DNA of 64,000 nucleotides from Bifidobacterium actinocoloniiforme DSM 22766. Lineage in GTDB: Bacteria > Actinomycetota > Actinomycetes > Actinomycetales > Bifidobacteriaceae. This document shows, piece after piece, positions 34,125 to 44,087 of this stretch. Both the position numbers and the translations under genes were made by a program. The stretch is from the NCBI RefSeq assembly GCF_001263395.1, contig NZ_CP011786.1:434001-498000 (forward strand), written 5' to 3'. Every line of letters begins with the position of its first letter. The stretch's first letter is position 1. The notes beneath the pieces were generated by a model. The model was given only the letters and a program-made list of their open reading frames with translations, was not told the DNA's origin and did no database searches.

Positions 34125-35240
34125 GTGGCTGTGACCAAACGCGCAATCACGATTCCCTCCGGGGTGGACCCGGTGGCGGTGCTCGGACCGGGCGACTCAG
34201 TCTTGCGGGAGGTCGAGCGGGCCTTCCCAACCGTCAACATTCTTGCTAGGGGCAATCGCATCCTCCTGCAAGCGGACTCAGCCGAAGCTGAGGGCCAGGC
34301 TCTACGGGCTCAGCGGCTGTTGGAGACCGTGATTGATTCTGCGTACTCGGCCCCCCTCGACGCGGGAGCCGTGCAGGAGCTCTTGGACCGGGACCGCTAC
34401 GGCGAAGCCGCGCCCGCGCCCACTGCCGGATCGTCCGCCCCCGTGGTCAAGGAAGGACGCAGAGCTGATTCCTGGCTCCACGAGGCCGATTGGGAGGGGC
34501 TGTTTGAAGGGGAGGGGCGGCGTGCTCGCGTCCCTGGCGTCATCGCCTACGCGGCAGGGCGGCCGGTGCGACCCAAGACACGAGGACAGACCGGCTATGT
34601 GAACGCGATCGCCAGTCATACGATCACCTTCGGCATCGGCCCCGCAGGTACCGGCAAGACATACCTGGCGGTGGCCAAGGCGGTCCAGGCCTTCCGCTCG
34701 CGGCAGGTCAGCCGGATCATCCTGACTCGGCCAGCAGTGGAGGCGGGGGAGAACTTAGGTTTCTTGCCTGGCGGGCTCACCGAGAAGGTCGACCCCTATC
34801 TGAGGCCTTTGTATGACGCCTTGTCCGATATGCTGGGTGGCGAGCGGATGCGCCATTTCATGGAGAACGGGGCGATTGAGGTCGCCCCCCTGGCTTACAT
34901 GCGTGGTCGGACGCTCAATGATGCGTTCGTGATTCTGGACGAGGCCCAGAACACGACCCGCCAGCAGATGAAGATGTTCCTGACCCGGCTGGGCTTCAAC
35001 TCGAAGATGGTCATCACCGGTGACGTGACCCAGGTGGACTTGGGCCTCCCCGCTTCTGGCCTGGTGTCAATCGAGGAGATTCTGGGGGGCGTCGAAGGCA
35101 TCGCCTTCGTGCACCTGGCCGCCGGCGACGTGGTCCGCCACCAGCTGGTCGGCCGTATTGTCGAGGCTTATGAGCGTTACGCCAGCGCTCGCCCGCAGCG
35201 GAAGCAAACGACTAGCGATCCGGGGGAGGGACGGTCATGA
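34125..35240 (+). CDS. phoH: PhoH-family P-loop ATPase
   Basis: A 371-residue PhoH/YbeZ-like ATPase. Walker A is [20 protein letters not shown] (~165), followed by [38 protein letters not shown] (Walker B) and [13 protein letters not shown]. The N terminus shows the KH-like segment usual for YbeZ. It probably assists the endonuclease YbeY, whose gene overlaps its stop (ATGA), in RNA quality control. Start is a GTG at 34125, with a second GTG two codons later; ribosome site weak (GGGACGGGG). Confidence 0.93.
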   Translation: MAVTKRAITIPSGVDPVAVLGPGDSVLREVERAFPTVNILARGNRILLQADSAEAEGQALRAQRLLETVIDSAYSAPLDAGAVQELLDRDRYGEAAPAPTAGSSAPVVKEGRRADSWLHEADWEGLFEGEGRRARVPGVIAYAAGRPVRPKTRGQTGYVNAIASHTITFGIGPAGTGKTYLAVAKAVQAFRSRQVSRIILTRPAVEAGENLGFLPGGLTEKVDPYLRPLYDALSDMLGGERMRHFMENGAIEVAPLAYMRGRTLNDAFVILDEAQNTTRQQMKMFLTRLGFNSKMVITGDVTQVDLGLPASGLVSIEEILGGVEGIAFVHLAAGDVVRHQLVGRIVEAYERYASARPQRKQTTSDPGEGRS

Positions 35241-35800
35241 GCGTGGAAGTGACCAACGAGACCCAGTGGCTGATTGAGCCGAAGATCTTCTCTGACCTAG
35301 GGTTGTGGGTCTTGGACCAGATGCGCGTGTCCACCCAATCGGACATGACGATAATCTTCAACGACCCGGAACCTATGGCCGTCCTCCATGAGCGTTGGAT
35401 GGGACTGGAAGGGCCGACCGACGTGATGAGCTTCCCGATGGACGAGCTGCGCCCCGGCGAGGGCGGCTCCCTGCCCGAAGGCATCTTGGGCGACATCGTG
35501 ATCTGCCCCTGGGTGGCCAGTAAGCAGGCCGTAGCTGCCGGCCATTCGACCATGGAGGAGATGCTCCTGTTGGCCGCCCACGGTTGCCTTCACCTCTTGG
35601 GCTACGACCATACGACCCGGGTCCAGGAGCATCAGATGTTCGGCCTGCAACGCCAGCTCCTGCTCACATTCCTTGCCCAGCGGCCAGGGCCGATCGAGCG
35701 GGCCGCGCTGCCAGCCGGCGCGCCTGACGCCCTGGAGGTTTACGAACGCGCCCATCCGGGCGCTTCGGGTGGGCACGACCAAGGCAGGCGGGCCTCATGA
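35237..35800 (+). CDS. ybeY: Endoribonuclease / rRNA maturation factor YbeY
   Basis: A 187-residue YbeY with the zinc site [13 protein letters not shown] and preceding [14 protein letters not shown] and [11 protein letters not shown]. It takes part in 16S 3'-end maturation and ribosome quality control. A C-terminal extension of ~35 residues ([20 protein letters not shown]) follows the core. The gene overlaps phoH and corC by four bases each. Confidence 0.94.
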   Translation: MSVEVTNETQWLIEPKIFSDLGLWVLDQMRVSTQSDMTIIFNDPEPMAVLHERWMGLEGPTDVMSFPMDELRPGEGGSLPEGILGDIVICPWVASKQAVAAGHSTMEEMLLLAAHGCLHLLGYDHTTRVQEHQMFGLQRQLLLTFLAQRPGPIERAALPAGAPDALEVYERAHPGASGGHDQGRRAS

Positions 35801-37182
35801 GCGCTCAAATGGTCCTATCGGCGATTGGTCTGGTCTTGGCCGCCCTTCTGCTGGTCTGGCTGTCCCTGGTCATGGCCGCTGCTGAGGGCGCGGTCTCAAG
35901 GGTCACTAAGTCCAGTCTGAACAACCTGATTCTGGGACTGCAGACCGACGGTGAGCTCAGTCAATTCTCACGCATGAAGCGCATCGATAAGGTTCACCGG
36001 GTCCAGTCCCTGATCGTCGACCGCCACGCCACCACCGGATCCTGCGCCTTCTTCCGCGTCTCCTGCAATATCCTGACCGGCATCCTGGCCTCCTGCTTGG
36101 CGGCTTTGTTCGCCCTGCCCCTGTGGGCCAACCTCCTATGCGGTTTTGTTTTCGCCATTCTCGTAGCCATGGTTTCGGTCATGACCCGCCCTCGGGTCAG
36201 CGGGGCCCGCAAGCCTGTGGACATCATGCTGCGGCATGTGCGGGCCATCGGCCTGGCTGTGCGCTTAACCCCCTTCGCCCGTTCCGCCAGGGAGGAACGT
36301 GGAGGCAAGACGGGCCGTTTCAGCGACCTTTCGGATGACGAGGAACTGGAGAAAATCCAGATTGAGCAGGGACGGGCTATGGTCGATCAGCTGGTCGAAG
36401 CCGGCGCTTTCGACCCGGAGATCTCGGAAATGCTGGATAACGTCCTGACGCTGTCAAGCACGCTGACGCGCGAGATCATGGTGCCCCGCACCGACATGAT
36501 CTGCATCGGTCAGGACACGTCACTGTCTTCGGCGCTCAAGCTCTTCTCCCGTTCCGGCTTCTCCAGGGTTCCGGTGATTGGTGAGGACGTGGACGATTTG
36601 AAAGGCGTCCTCTATCTCAAAGACGTGGTCAAAATCATCGCCTTCGAGCGCGAAGCCGGCTCCCGTACTGCAGGGTCCTTGGCACGTGAAGCGAACCTGG
36701 TTCCCGAGTCCAAGCCAGTGGACGACCTCTTCCACTCCATGCAGCGCAGTCGCCACCACCTGGCTGTGGTTGTCGATGAATATGGCGGCGTCGCAGGCCT
36801 GGTCACGATCGAGGATGCGATTGAGCAGATCGTCGGCGAGCTTGAGGACGAGCACGACCGGATTCAACGCGAGGAACCCCAGAAAATCGGGCCCAACGTC
36901 TGGAAGCTGCCCGCCCGCACCCCAATCGCCGTCCTGGAGGAGATCTTCGAGATAGACATAGACGAGGACGATGTGGACACGGTCTACGGGCTGTTGACCA
37001 AACTCCTTGGATCAGTGCCCATCGTCGGCTCTTCGGCCGTGACGCGAGGTCTGAAACTAACCGCGGCGGACGCGGCTGGTCGGCGCAAGAAGATCGCCAC
37101 CATCATCGTGGAGCCAGCCGCGCGTTCGGCAGAACAGGGCGGGCAGGCCGAGCGTGAAGACGCGGCCGCAAGCCAGGAGTAG
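35797..37182 (+). CDS. HlyC/CorC (CNNM-like) transporter with CBS domains
   Basis: A 461-residue membrane protein: N-terminal DUF21 region with about four helices (ending ~155), then two CBS domains ([20 protein letters not shown] ... [20 protein letters not shown] and [20 protein letters not shown]), then a CorC_HlyC domain ([16 protein letters not shown]). It is likely a Mg2+/Co2+ efflux protein by family. The ATG overlaps the ybeY stop. In actinobacteria it regularly sits between ybeY and era. Confidence 0.92.
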   Translation: MSAQMVLSAIGLVLAALLLVWLSLVMAAAEGAVSRVTKSSLNNLILGLQTDGELSQFSRMKRIDKVHRVQSLIVDRHATTGSCAFFRVSCNILTGILASCLAALFALPLWANLLCGFVFAILVAMVSVMTRPRVSGARKPVDIMLRHVRAIGLAVRLTPFARSAREERGGKTGRFSDLSDDEELEKIQIEQGRAMVDQLVEAGAFDPEISEMLDNVLTLSSTLTREIMVPRTDMICIGQDTSLSSALKLFSRSGFSRVPVIGEDVDDLKGVLYLKDVVKIIAFEREAGSRTAGSLAREANLVPESKPVDDLFHSMQRSRHHLAVVVDEYGGVAGLVTIEDAIEQIVGELEDEHDRIQREEPQKIGPNVWKLPARTPIAVLEEIFEIDIDEDDVDTVYGLLTKLLGSVPIVGSSAVTRGLKLTAADAAGRRKKIATIIVEPAARSAEQGGQAEREDAAASQE

Positions 37183-37256
37183 TCTGAAATCTCACAGTGC
37201 GCGGCCAGACCGGGCAGCGGGTTCAAACGTTCAATCGGAAGCAGGGAGTTACGGAT

Positions 37257-38270
37257 ATGAGTCAAGCAGGCGACGCCAACCAGGGCGGCCACACGCGGGA
37301 GGCGGACCGGCCCAAAGCGGGGGCGGAACCCTACCGGTCGGGCTTCGCGGCCGTCGTGGGTCGGCCCAACGTTGGCAAATCCACTTTGATCAACGCTTTG
37401 GTGGGGCGGCAAGTCGCGATCGCCTCCTCGCGTCCGGAGACCACGCGCAAGGCCATCCGGGGGATTGTGACCACCGAAGGGGCCCAAATCGTGCTTGTGG
37501 ACACCCCAGGCATACACAAGCCGAAGACCCTGTTGGGCAAGCGGCTCAATGAGGTGGTCCAGGACTCCCTCTCGCAGGTGGACGCGATTGCCTTCCTGCT
37601 GCCGGCCGACCAGGAGATTGGGCCGGGTGACCGGCGGATCCTGAGTCGTCTGCGCCAGGATTTCGCAAACCAGAAGCCCGATGGAGGATGGAAGTGGCGT
37701 CGGCCGCTGATCGCAGTGGTCACCAAGATCGACGAGCTGGACCGCAAGGCCCTTATGGCCAAGCTGATTGAGATCAGCACCTTCGCCGATTTCTCCGACG
37801 TGGTCCCTGTATCGGCCCTGGCCAATGACAACCTGGATGAAGTCAAGCGGGTCCTGATCGCCGCCATGCCAGCCGGACCTCAGATGTATCCGGCTGAACA
37901 GGTGAGTGAGGAGAAGCCGGAGGACACGATAGCCGAGCTGATTCGCGGGGCCTTCCTGGAGGAGCTCGACGACGAGCTGCCCCACTCCCTGGCCGTCGTC
38001 GTCGACGAGATCGAGATGCCTGGCCAGCCCTTGGACCCAGCCGGACACACCTCGGACAAAGCCCTGGTGCGTGTCTCGATTTTCGTGGAGCGCGACTCCC
38101 AAAAGCCCATCATCATCGGACGTGGCGCCGAAAACCTGGTTCGTGTCAAAAAGCGCCTGCGCACGCAGGTCAACCGAATCCTAGGAGTGAAGGCCAAGCT
38201 GGATCTGCACGTGCGGGTGGCGAAGAACTGGCAAGGCGACCCCAAGCAACTTCAACGCCTCGGCTTCTGA
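37257..38270 (+). CDS. era: GTPase Era
   Basis: A 337-residue ribosome-assembly GTPase. G1 is GRPNVGKSTLINALVG, G3 is VDTPGIHKPKTLLGK, G4 is TKID, and the C-terminal KH domain contains IFVERDSQKPIIIGRGAENL. The ATG at 37257 has GGGAG 8 nt upstream; an in-frame ATG at 37197 is unsupported. An insertion near residues 130-150 (NQKPDGGWKWRRP) is bifidobacterial-looking. It ends in a very long hairpin. Confidence 0.95.
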   Translation: MSQAGDANQGGHTREADRPKAGAEPYRSGFAAVVGRPNVGKSTLINALVGRQVAIASSRPETTRKAIRGIVTTEGAQIVLVDTPGIHKPKTLLGKRLNEVVQDSLSQVDAIAFLLPADQEIGPGDRRILSRLRQDFANQKPDGGWKWRRPLIAVVTKIDELDRKALMAKLIEISTFADFSDVVPVSALANDNLDEVKRVLIAAMPAGPQMYPAEQVSEEKPEDTIAELIRGAFLEELDDELPHSLAVVVDEIEMPGQPLDPAGHTSDKALVRVSIFVERDSQKPIIIGRGAENLVRVKKRLRTQVNRILGVKAKLDLHVRVAKNWQGDPKQLQRLGF

Positions 38271-38323
38271 ACGATAGCGCCCCGTTTCGCCTGGGTGGGC
38301 AAGGCGAAACGGGGCGCTATCGT
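38271..38323. terminator. Perfect 21-bp inverted repeat between convergent era and acyl-CoA ligase genes
   Basis: ACGATAGCGCCCCGTTTCGCC and its exact complement flank an 11-nt loop directly after the era stop. T-runs are weak on both sides (CTACTTTTT lies 15 bp further). It probably ends both convergent transcripts. Confidence 0.7.
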
Positions 38324-38336
38324 AAGTGGATGGACC

Positions 38337-40376
38337 CTACTTTTTAGTATTTTTTGGCTTCTTAGGCGTGTACATGCGCGTCCTGAGCAGGTCGGCGTAA
38401 CGTTCCAGGACCTTGGGCCGGATGACCTTCATGGACGGTGTCATCAGCCCGTTCTCCTGGGAGAACTCCTCGGGCAGGATGATGAACTTGCGCACCGACT
38501 CCGCCCGCGAGACCCCCTCATTCGCCTTGTCCACGTATTCTTCCACTTCGGCGCGGACCGCCGCGTTGGAAGCGGCCTCCTCCATCGACATGTCGGAACC
38601 CAGGCCCTCGGAGCTTAGCCAGGAGCGCAGGGCCTCCTCATCCAGTGTGACCAGGGCGGAGATGAAGGGCCGTTTGTCGCCCAAGATCAGGGCCTGGGAG
38701 ACGATTGGGGAGCGTTCGATGATCTCCTCAATGGGCCTGGGGGAGACGTTCTTGCCGCCCGCCGTGATGATCAGATCCTTCTTCCTGCCGGTGATGTAAA
38801 GGAAGCCATCGTTGCTCAGACGTCCCAGGTCGCCGGTGCCGTACCAGCCGTCCGCTGTGAAGACCCCAGCCGTGGCCTGTGGGTTCTTGTGGTAGCGGTG
38901 GAAGACGCAGGTCCCCTTGACTTGGATCTCGCCGTCCTGGGCGATGCGAATCGAGAAACCTGGGAAGGGGATGCCCACTGAACCCTGCCGGTAAGGGGTG
39001 CCCAGGGGGCTGAAGGCGCAGGGGGCGGTGGTCTCGGTAAGGCCGTAACCCTCGTAGACGGGAATCTTCGCGCCACGGAAGAAGCTGAGGAGGGAGTGGT
39101 CCAGCGGCGCTCCGCCGGAGACGATCCACTTGGCCCGCCCTCCCAGCACCTCACGCAAGGATGAGTAGACCAGCGGGTCGAAGGCGGCCCTTCGTAGGGC
39201 GTCCTTGCGGGTGGGCTTGCCCCGCTTGGCCACATCGGACATGTAGTCTCGGGCGGCGCAGGCGGCTTGGGCGAAGACGACGCCCTTGGGCCCGTGCCCG
39301 GCTTTCTGCGTGGCAGCGTTGTAGATCTTCTCGAAGACCCTGGGCACGCCGATGACAACGGTTGGCTTGGACTCCTGCAAGTCGGAGAGCAGGTTATTGA
39401 GCCCCTGGGAGATGTAGACCTGCATGGAGGCCGAGATGACCCCGTATGATATGGCCCGTGCGAAGGTGTGGGCCTGGGGGAGGAAGAGGAGGATGGACCC
39501 GTCTGGGTCATCGGTCAGGTTGGGGATGAATGAGGTGAGGTTGCGGGCCAGGGTGCAGTAGTGCTCGTGGGTCATTTCAACGCCCTTGGGGGCCGCTGTG
39601 GATCCGGAGGTGTAGACGATCGAGCACAGGTCGGTCTTCTTGACCGAGCGGATGCGCTCGTCCAGCTCTTCGTCCGATACGGAGTTGCCGTAGGCCTGGA
39701 GCTCTTGGAGGGCGCCAGTCTCCAGGCAGGCGATGCGTTCCAGGGAAGGGCACTCCTCGATGGCCCCATCGGCCTTCTCCCGCATGGCCTTGGTCTGGAC
39801 GATCAGCAGCCGGGCGTCGGAGTTGTCGACGATCAGACGAATCTGCTCGGCCGAATCGGTGTCGTAAATCGTAGCGATGACGCCGCCGATGGACAGGACC
39901 GCCGCGTCGACGATGTCCCATTCATAGGAGGTTTGGCACATGAAGGCGACCGTATCGCCCTTCTTCAGCCCCGAATGAATCAAGCCTTTGGCGGCCGTGC
40001 GGATGTCGTTCAAAACCTCGGAACCAGTGCGGTACACCCACTCGCCGTCTTGACGGAAGTGGAGCATGGGGGAGTCCGGAGCCCGCTTGGCGCGGCCCTC
40101 GTACAGGGTGTAGACGGTCATGTCGTCGGGCACTTCGCCGGCGCCCGCCGTACACGCGGTGAGCAGCCCTGATTTCGCGTCCATGTACGTAGTGGTGGGG
40201 TAACCGTTGGACCAGTCATGCGTGTTGGGCAGGCCCACATCGCTGCCGGGCGCATGGACGAGGCTCTGATTGCCGGGATTGTCGGCTAAGGCCTTCTGCG
40301 GTTCGGGGCCACCATTGCCTGAAGCCTTCTCGGACCGCTTGTGCGCGTAGGACTTAATCGTCTCGAACAATGCCAC
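38337..40376 (-). CDS. Long-chain fatty acid-CoA ligase (AMP-forming)
   Basis: A 679-residue ANL-superfamily ligase. The AMP/ATP motif is [20 protein letters not shown], then VYEGYGLTETTAP and TADGWYGTGDLGRL, with the C-terminal catalytic Lys region SVRKFIILPEEFSQENGLMT. It activates fatty acids to acyl-CoA, probably for lipid incorporation since no beta-oxidation genes are seen. The start is a GTG at 40376 with GGAG ~8 nt upstream. The C terminus ends in Lys-rich KKPKNTKK. A second member is at 60531-62546. Confidence 0.9.
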   Translation of the reverse strand: MALFETIKSYAHKRSEKASGNGGPEPQKALADNPGNQSLVHAPGSDVGLPNTHDWSNGYPTTTYMDAKSGLLTACTAGAGEVPDDMTVYTLYEGRAKRAPDSPMLHFRQDGEWVYRTGSEVLNDIRTAAKGLIHSGLKKGDTVAFMCQTSYEWDIVDAAVLSIGGVIATIYDTDSAEQIRLIVDNSDARLLIVQTKAMREKADGAIEECPSLERIACLETGALQELQAYGNSVSDEELDERIRSVKKTDLCSIVYTSGSTAAPKGVEMTHEHYCTLARNLTSFIPNLTDDPDGSILLFLPQAHTFARAISYGVISASMQVYISQGLNNLLSDLQESKPTVVIGVPRVFEKIYNAATQKAGHGPKGVVFAQAACAARDYMSDVAKRGKPTRKDALRRAAFDPLVYSSLREVLGGRAKWIVSGGAPLDHSLLSFFRGAKIPVYEGYGLTETTAPCAFSPLGTPYRQGSVGIPFPGFSIRIAQDGEIQVKGTCVFHRYHKNPQATAGVFTADGWYGTGDLGRLSNDGFLYITGRKKDLIITAGGKNVSPRPIEEIIERSPIVSQALILGDKRPFISALVTLDEEALRSWLSSEGLGSDMSMEEAASNAAVRAEVEEYVDKANEGVSRAESVRKFIILPEEFSQENGLMTPSMKVIRPKVLERYADLLRTRMYTPKKPKNTKK

Positions 40377-40481
40377 CTGTGCTCCTAACCGCTAATCTAT
40401 ACACTCAAGCCTATCCTGCCACTTGGAAATTGGGCGTCTGGAGGAAACCCCGGCCTATGCGGCTCCGGACAAATATAAAAA

Positions 40482-40511
40482 AGCCCGGAATCCGAAAGCG
40501 GATTCCGGGCT
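40482..40511 (-). terminator. tRNA-Ala terminator
   Basis: AGCCCGGAATCCG and CGGATTCCGGGCT form a 13-bp perfect stem with loop of 4 nt; on the minus strand it is followed by TTTTTTA. Confidence 0.9.
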
Positions 40512-40516
40512 GCCCG

Positions 40517-40589
40517 TGGAGCTAGGGGGAATCGAACCCCCGACCTTCTCCATGCCATGGAGACGCGCTACCAGCTGCGCCATAGCCCC
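40517..40589 (-). tRNA. tRNA-Ala (anticodon GGC)
   Basis: On the minus strand the acceptor GGGGCTA pairs with TAGCTCC, the anticodon stem TCTCC/GGAGA holds ATGGCAT so the anticodon is GGC, and the T arm reads GGGGGTTCGATTCCCCC. CCA is not encoded. A terminator follows 5 bp after the 3' end. Confidence 0.95.
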
Positions 40590-40742
40590 GTGTCGCGAAC
40601 CTTTGACAGCATACACCCACGTTGCTTGAGCGTGCAAGTCAGTGTGTCGCGGCGCCATCGCTAGGGTTCAACGTTGCCGGCAGCGACCGATGGGGCTGGG
40701 CCGGCGCCCCTTGCGCGGCCTGCGTCCAGCCGCTTTGACGCC

Positions 40743-40748
40743 TATGAT
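40743..40748 (+). promoter_or_regulatory. -10 box TATGAT for the 2-hydroxyacid dehydrogenase gene
   Basis: TATGAT ends 6 nt before the ATG at 40755; no ribosome-binding site lies between. Confidence 0.5.
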
Positions 40749-40754
40749 GGTGGC

Positions 40755-41798
40755 ATGGATGCAACACAGCATTTTGACTCCGGTCCGTCCGCATCGGCCC
40801 CAGGCCGTCAAGGCCAGGCCCCGGACCCCGCGCAGGTGCGAATCGTCAACTGCTTGCCCCTGACCGACCAAGAGCGAGCCCGATTCCAGCAAGCCGGGCG
40901 TGGAGCCCAGCAGCGCTTCATCGCAGATGCTTCCAACAGGGACCAGCCAAGTTGGAAGATGGACCTGCCCGCTGATTTGGTCCAATGGGCGACCGTTGTG
41001 ATCGGCAACCCACCAGCCGCGCAGGTGGCCTCTTGTGGGAGTTTGGAATGGCTGCAGACCGCCACGGCCGGCGTCGACGCCTACCAGAAGGAGGGGGTCC
41101 TGCCTTCGGGAGCCATGCTTTCGGGGGCTTCAGGCGCCTTCGGCCAGTCCGTCTCCGAGCACATGTTCGCGCTGATGTGGTCCCTGATGAAGGGGCTCGG
41201 CCTCTACAGGGACCAGCAGCGGCTGGAGCGCTGGGGCTACTTGGGTCAAGCCTTGTCGCCGCGCGGGGCGACCGTCCTGGTGGTTGGCACCGGTGATTTG
41301 GGTTCACATTTCGCTTGTCTGGCCCAGGCGGTCGGGGCCAAGACCCTCGGTGTACGGAGGAGCCCCGAGCACCCGGCCGAAGGCATCGACGCCATGCACG
41401 GTTTCGACGAACTGGACGACCTGCTGCCCCGGGCCGATGTCGTGGCCCTGGCGGTGCCTGCCTCGCCCGACACCCACCACTTGATTGATGCCCGTCGCCT
41501 GGACTTGATGAGCCCGCAAGCCATACTGATCAACGGAGGGAGAGGCGATGCGGTGGATTGCGCCGCCCTGTCCCAGGCCTTGGAGGAGGGGTCGATCAGG
41601 GGCGCCGGCTTGGACGTCACCGAACCTGAGCCCCTGCCAGCCGGGCACCCGTTGTGGCGGCAGGAGCGTTGCGTGATCACCCCGCACGTGTCCGGCGGCA
41701 CTAACCTGTCGGCCAATGGGGAGCGCATCGTTGCCATTGCTTTGGACAACTTGACCCGTTACATGCAGGGGCGGGCCTTACGCAACCGCGAGCGCTGA
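40755..41798 (+). CDS. D-isomer-specific 2-hydroxyacid dehydrogenase family protein
   Basis: A 347-residue NAD(P)-dependent oxidoreductase. The Rossmann motif is VLVVGTGDLGSHFACLAQ (~175), followed by ADVVALAVPASPDTHHLIDA, ILINGGRGDAVD (catalytic Arg region), LDVTEPEPLPAGHPLW (Glu) and ITPHVSG (His). Substrate is unknown; close families include glyoxylate/hydroxypyruvate reductases and phosphonate dehydrogenases. The ATG at 40755 fits a leaderless start. It stands alone after tRNA-Ala, divergent from it. Confidence 0.87.
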   Translation: MDATQHFDSGPSASAPGRQGQAPDPAQVRIVNCLPLTDQERARFQQAGRGAQQRFIADASNRDQPSWKMDLPADLVQWATVVIGNPPAAQVASCGSLEWLQTATAGVDAYQKEGVLPSGAMLSGASGAFGQSVSEHMFALMWSLMKGLGLYRDQQRLERWGYLGQALSPRGATVLVVGTGDLGSHFACLAQAVGAKTLGVRRSPEHPAEGIDAMHGFDELDDLLPRADVVALAVPASPDTHHLIDARRLDLMSPQAILINGGRGDAVDCAALSQALEEGSIRGAGLDVTEPEPLPAGHPLWRQERCVITPHVSGGTNLSANGERIVAIALDNLTRYMQGRALRNRER

Positions 41799-42174
41799 TG
41801 GAGCCCCACAATGGGCGGCTCCAGGTTGGCGGCGGCCCAAGCCCTGATCCCGGCCGTCGGCGCGCCAAACGGCGCCGGCCCTCGACAATGGCTGCCACCA
41901 GGGCGACCGTGATCCGAAAACGCTGGTGACGGCCGACGCCATGTCTGAATCCCATAGGCGCCACCCGGGCTTGCGCTTCCCCTAGGGGTTTGGAGACCAC
42001 CCTGGTTGTTTCGTGGCTGCCCGAAGGCGTCGCATCGTGTTGAGGTCAACAGCCGGGCTATCCTAGGAGGGCTGGCCCGGTAGGCGAGTCTCTAGCGCCC
42101 CGCCACGGGGCAGGGCCCAGTACCATAGGCAATCGGGAAGGTCATGGGTTACGCAGCGGAAGGCGGTGACAGCG
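41799..42174 (+). other. Structured leader region upstream of corA
   Basis: No gene is seen in this 376-bp stretch. It is rich in hairpins: TGGAGCC/GGCTCCA at 41799-41823 right after the dehydrogenase stop (possible terminator), a GC-rich dyad around 41852-41880, and GCCCCG-CCA-CGGGGC at 42097-42111, ~65 nt before corA. I do not recognise an M-box or ykoK-type magnesium riboswitch, but structure before a Mg2+ channel gene could be regulatory. Confidence 0.45.
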
Positions 42175-43125
42175 ATGATGAGGGTATTCAGCACGATGGC
42201 CGGGCAGATCGAGCAGATAGGTGCCGCCCGCAAAGGCTCTTGGATTTGCCTGTCTGAGCCCACCGATGTGGAGCTGGCTGGCGTGGCCCAAGACACCGGC
42301 ATCAGTCTGGCCGACCTGCGCGCACCGCTTGATGACGAGGAGCGAAGCCGCGTGGACGTGGAGGATGACTACACGATGATCATCGTTGACATCCCCACGA
42401 TGGAGGAGCGCGAGGGTCGTGATTTCTACGAGACGATCCCCCTGTCGATCATCGTGACCGAGGACCTGATCATCACGGTGTGCATGCAAGACACCGTCCT
42501 GCTTCATCCCTTCATGGAAGGCACGATCCGCGGTTTCAATACCTTCATGAAATCCCGCTTCATCCTGCAAATCCTCTACCGCAACGCCGGCATGTACCTG
42601 CGCTACCTGCGCATCATCGACCGCGAGTCCGATAAGCTCGAGCTCAAGCTGCGCTACTCCATGCAGAACCGGGAGATTCTGATGCTCCTGGAGCTCAGCA
42701 AGGCCCTGGTCTATTTCGCCACAAGCCTGAAGTCCAATGAGATCGTGCTGGAGAAGCTGACCAGCCTGGACCGCATCAAGCAATACCCGGACGATGAGGA
42801 CCTCCTGGGCGATGTGATCACTGAGAACAAACAGGCCATCGAAATGGCCAATATATACTCTTCCGTGCTTTCCGGCATGACCGATGCCTTCGGCTCGATT
42901 GTGTCGAACAACTTGAACAACGTCATGCGCATCTTCACGATCATCTCGATCTCACTGTCGGTGCCCACCTTGATCTTCTCCATGTACGGCATGAACTTCC
43001 AGAACGGCATGTCAGGCATGCCATTGACCGATAAGCCTTGGGGGTTCGTCGCAGTGGTCCTGCTATCAGCGGCGCTCACGGCCCTGGTCACCTGGTTCCT
43101 GACCCGCTCGCGGATGTTCAAATGA
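42175..43125 (+). CDS. corA: CorA-family magnesium/cobalt transporter
   Basis: A 316-residue CorA-type channel. A soluble N-terminal domain and long helices precede two C-terminal helices, with the YGMNF signature at the pore mouth. The loop after it (QNGMSGMPLTDKPWG) has the family's usual pattern in Gram-positive members. Start choice: ATG at 42175 or 42178; the GTG at 42166 is possible, with GGAAGG upstream. It is followed 10 bp later by an orphan solute-binding lipoprotein gene. Confidence 0.92.
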   Translation: MMRVFSTMAGQIEQIGAARKGSWICLSEPTDVELAGVAQDTGISLADLRAPLDDEERSRVDVEDDYTMIIVDIPTMEEREGRDFYETIPLSIIVTEDLIITVCMQDTVLLHPFMEGTIRGFNTFMKSRFILQILYRNAGMYLRYLRIIDRESDKLELKLRYSMQNREILMLLELSKALVYFATSLKSNEIVLEKLTSLDRIKQYPDDEDLLGDVITENKQAIEMANIYSSVLSGMTDAFGSIVSNNLNNVMRIFTIISISLSVPTLIFSMYGMNFQNGMSGMPLTDKPWGFVAVVLLSAALTALVTWFLTRSRMFK

Positions 43126-43135
43126 GGACGGGGAT

Positions 43136-44005
43136 ATGGCCGGCAAAGGGTTGAGGGGACTGAGACGGCTGGCCGTGGCCCTCGGGGCTTTCGCCCTGAC
43201 CGTGGGGCTCGGTGGGTGCGGGGGGCGGGCCTCCGCTTACGACGTCAGCTCCATCGGGCCGAAGATTCACGTGGGGGTGCTCGCCGACCAGCCTGGACTG
43301 GGCTTCGTGCGCTCCGGCAACCGCTCGGGTCTGGACTTGGATGTAGCGCGCTACCTGGTGCATGAGCTGGGGTTCGTTCCCTCGCAGATCGTGTGGCATG
43401 ACGTGTTGCCCAGCGACCGCGAGGAGGTTTTGGAGGCAGGCCAGGTGGACATGGTCGTGGCCGCCTATTCGATCACCTCCGCCCGCCAGGAGCAGGTGGA
43501 CTTCGCCGGTCCCTATTTTGTGGCGGCCCAGGACCTGCTGGTGCGCAAGGCCGACTCGCACCTGGGCGGCGTCCAAGACCTGCGCGACCGCAAGGTGTGC
43601 GTTTTGTCCGGCTCCACCTCGGAGCAGGCGATCAGCAACCAGGCCCCCCAGGCTCGAATCCAGGAACGCGAGAGGATCGGGGCATGCGTCACCGCCTTGC
43701 TGAGCGGGCAGGCGGATGCGGTATCAGGTGACGATATCGCCCTGGCCGGCGCGTCCTCGGTCATGGGCGGCGGGCAGCTGACCTTGGCTGGAGCCCGTCT
43801 CGGGGCCGAAAACTATGGCGTGGCCGTCCGGCGAGGGCAACCTGAACTGGTCGCGGCAATCGACAAAGCGCTCAACAAGATGCACTCGGACGGCTCATGG
43901 GGGAGGGCGGTGCGATCGGCCGCCTCCGCGATCGACTACCATGTCGATTTGACCGCCAGCGATCCATGGCGAGCCGGCTCCGCAGCTCCCCGCTCCAACC
44001 GTTGA
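43136..44005 (+). CDS. Orphan amino-acid-type solute-binding lipoprotein (SBP family 3)
   Basis: A 289-residue extracytoplasmic binding protein. A signal peptide ends in the lipobox VGLGGC (Cys28). The family-3 pattern follows: HVGVLADQPGLGFV, GLDLDVARYLVHELGF, VDMVVAAYSITSARQEQVDF, GPYFVAAQDLLVRK and the late YGVAVRRGQPELVAAIDKAL. Such proteins bind glutamate, glutamine or other polar amino acids. There is no permease or ATPase gene beside it; it follows corA by 10 bp and is probably cotranscribed with it, which is unusual. Confidence 0.85.
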   Translation: MAGKGLRGLRRLAVALGAFALTVGLGGCGGRASAYDVSSIGPKIHVGVLADQPGLGFVRSGNRSGLDLDVARYLVHELGFVPSQIVWHDVLPSDREEVLEAGQVDMVVAAYSITSARQEQVDFAGPYFVAAQDLLVRKADSHLGGVQDLRDRKVCVLSGSTSEQAISNQAPQARIQERERIGACVTALLSGQADAVSGDDIALAGASSVMGGGQLTLAGARLGAENYGVAVRRGQPELVAAIDKALNKMHSDGSWGRAVRSAASAIDYHVDLTASDPWRAGSAAPRSNR

Positions 44006-44073
44006 ACGAAGACGCATCCAGGCGCACGCGTCCACAGAGCGGACGACCGCTGGCCCGTGTCCACGCGAATGTG

Positions 44074-44079
44074 GATAAT
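44074..44079 (+). promoter_or_regulatory. -10 box GATAAT for leuS
   Basis: GATAAT ends 8 nt before the ATG at 44088. The gap has no ribosome-binding site. Confidence 0.5.
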
Positions 44080-44087
44080 CAGTGCCT

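Noticed and set aside
41799-42174. Magnesium riboswitch before corA
   Set aside because: There is abundant hairpin structure but not the conserved M-box or mgtA-type core, so only a structured leader is recorded.
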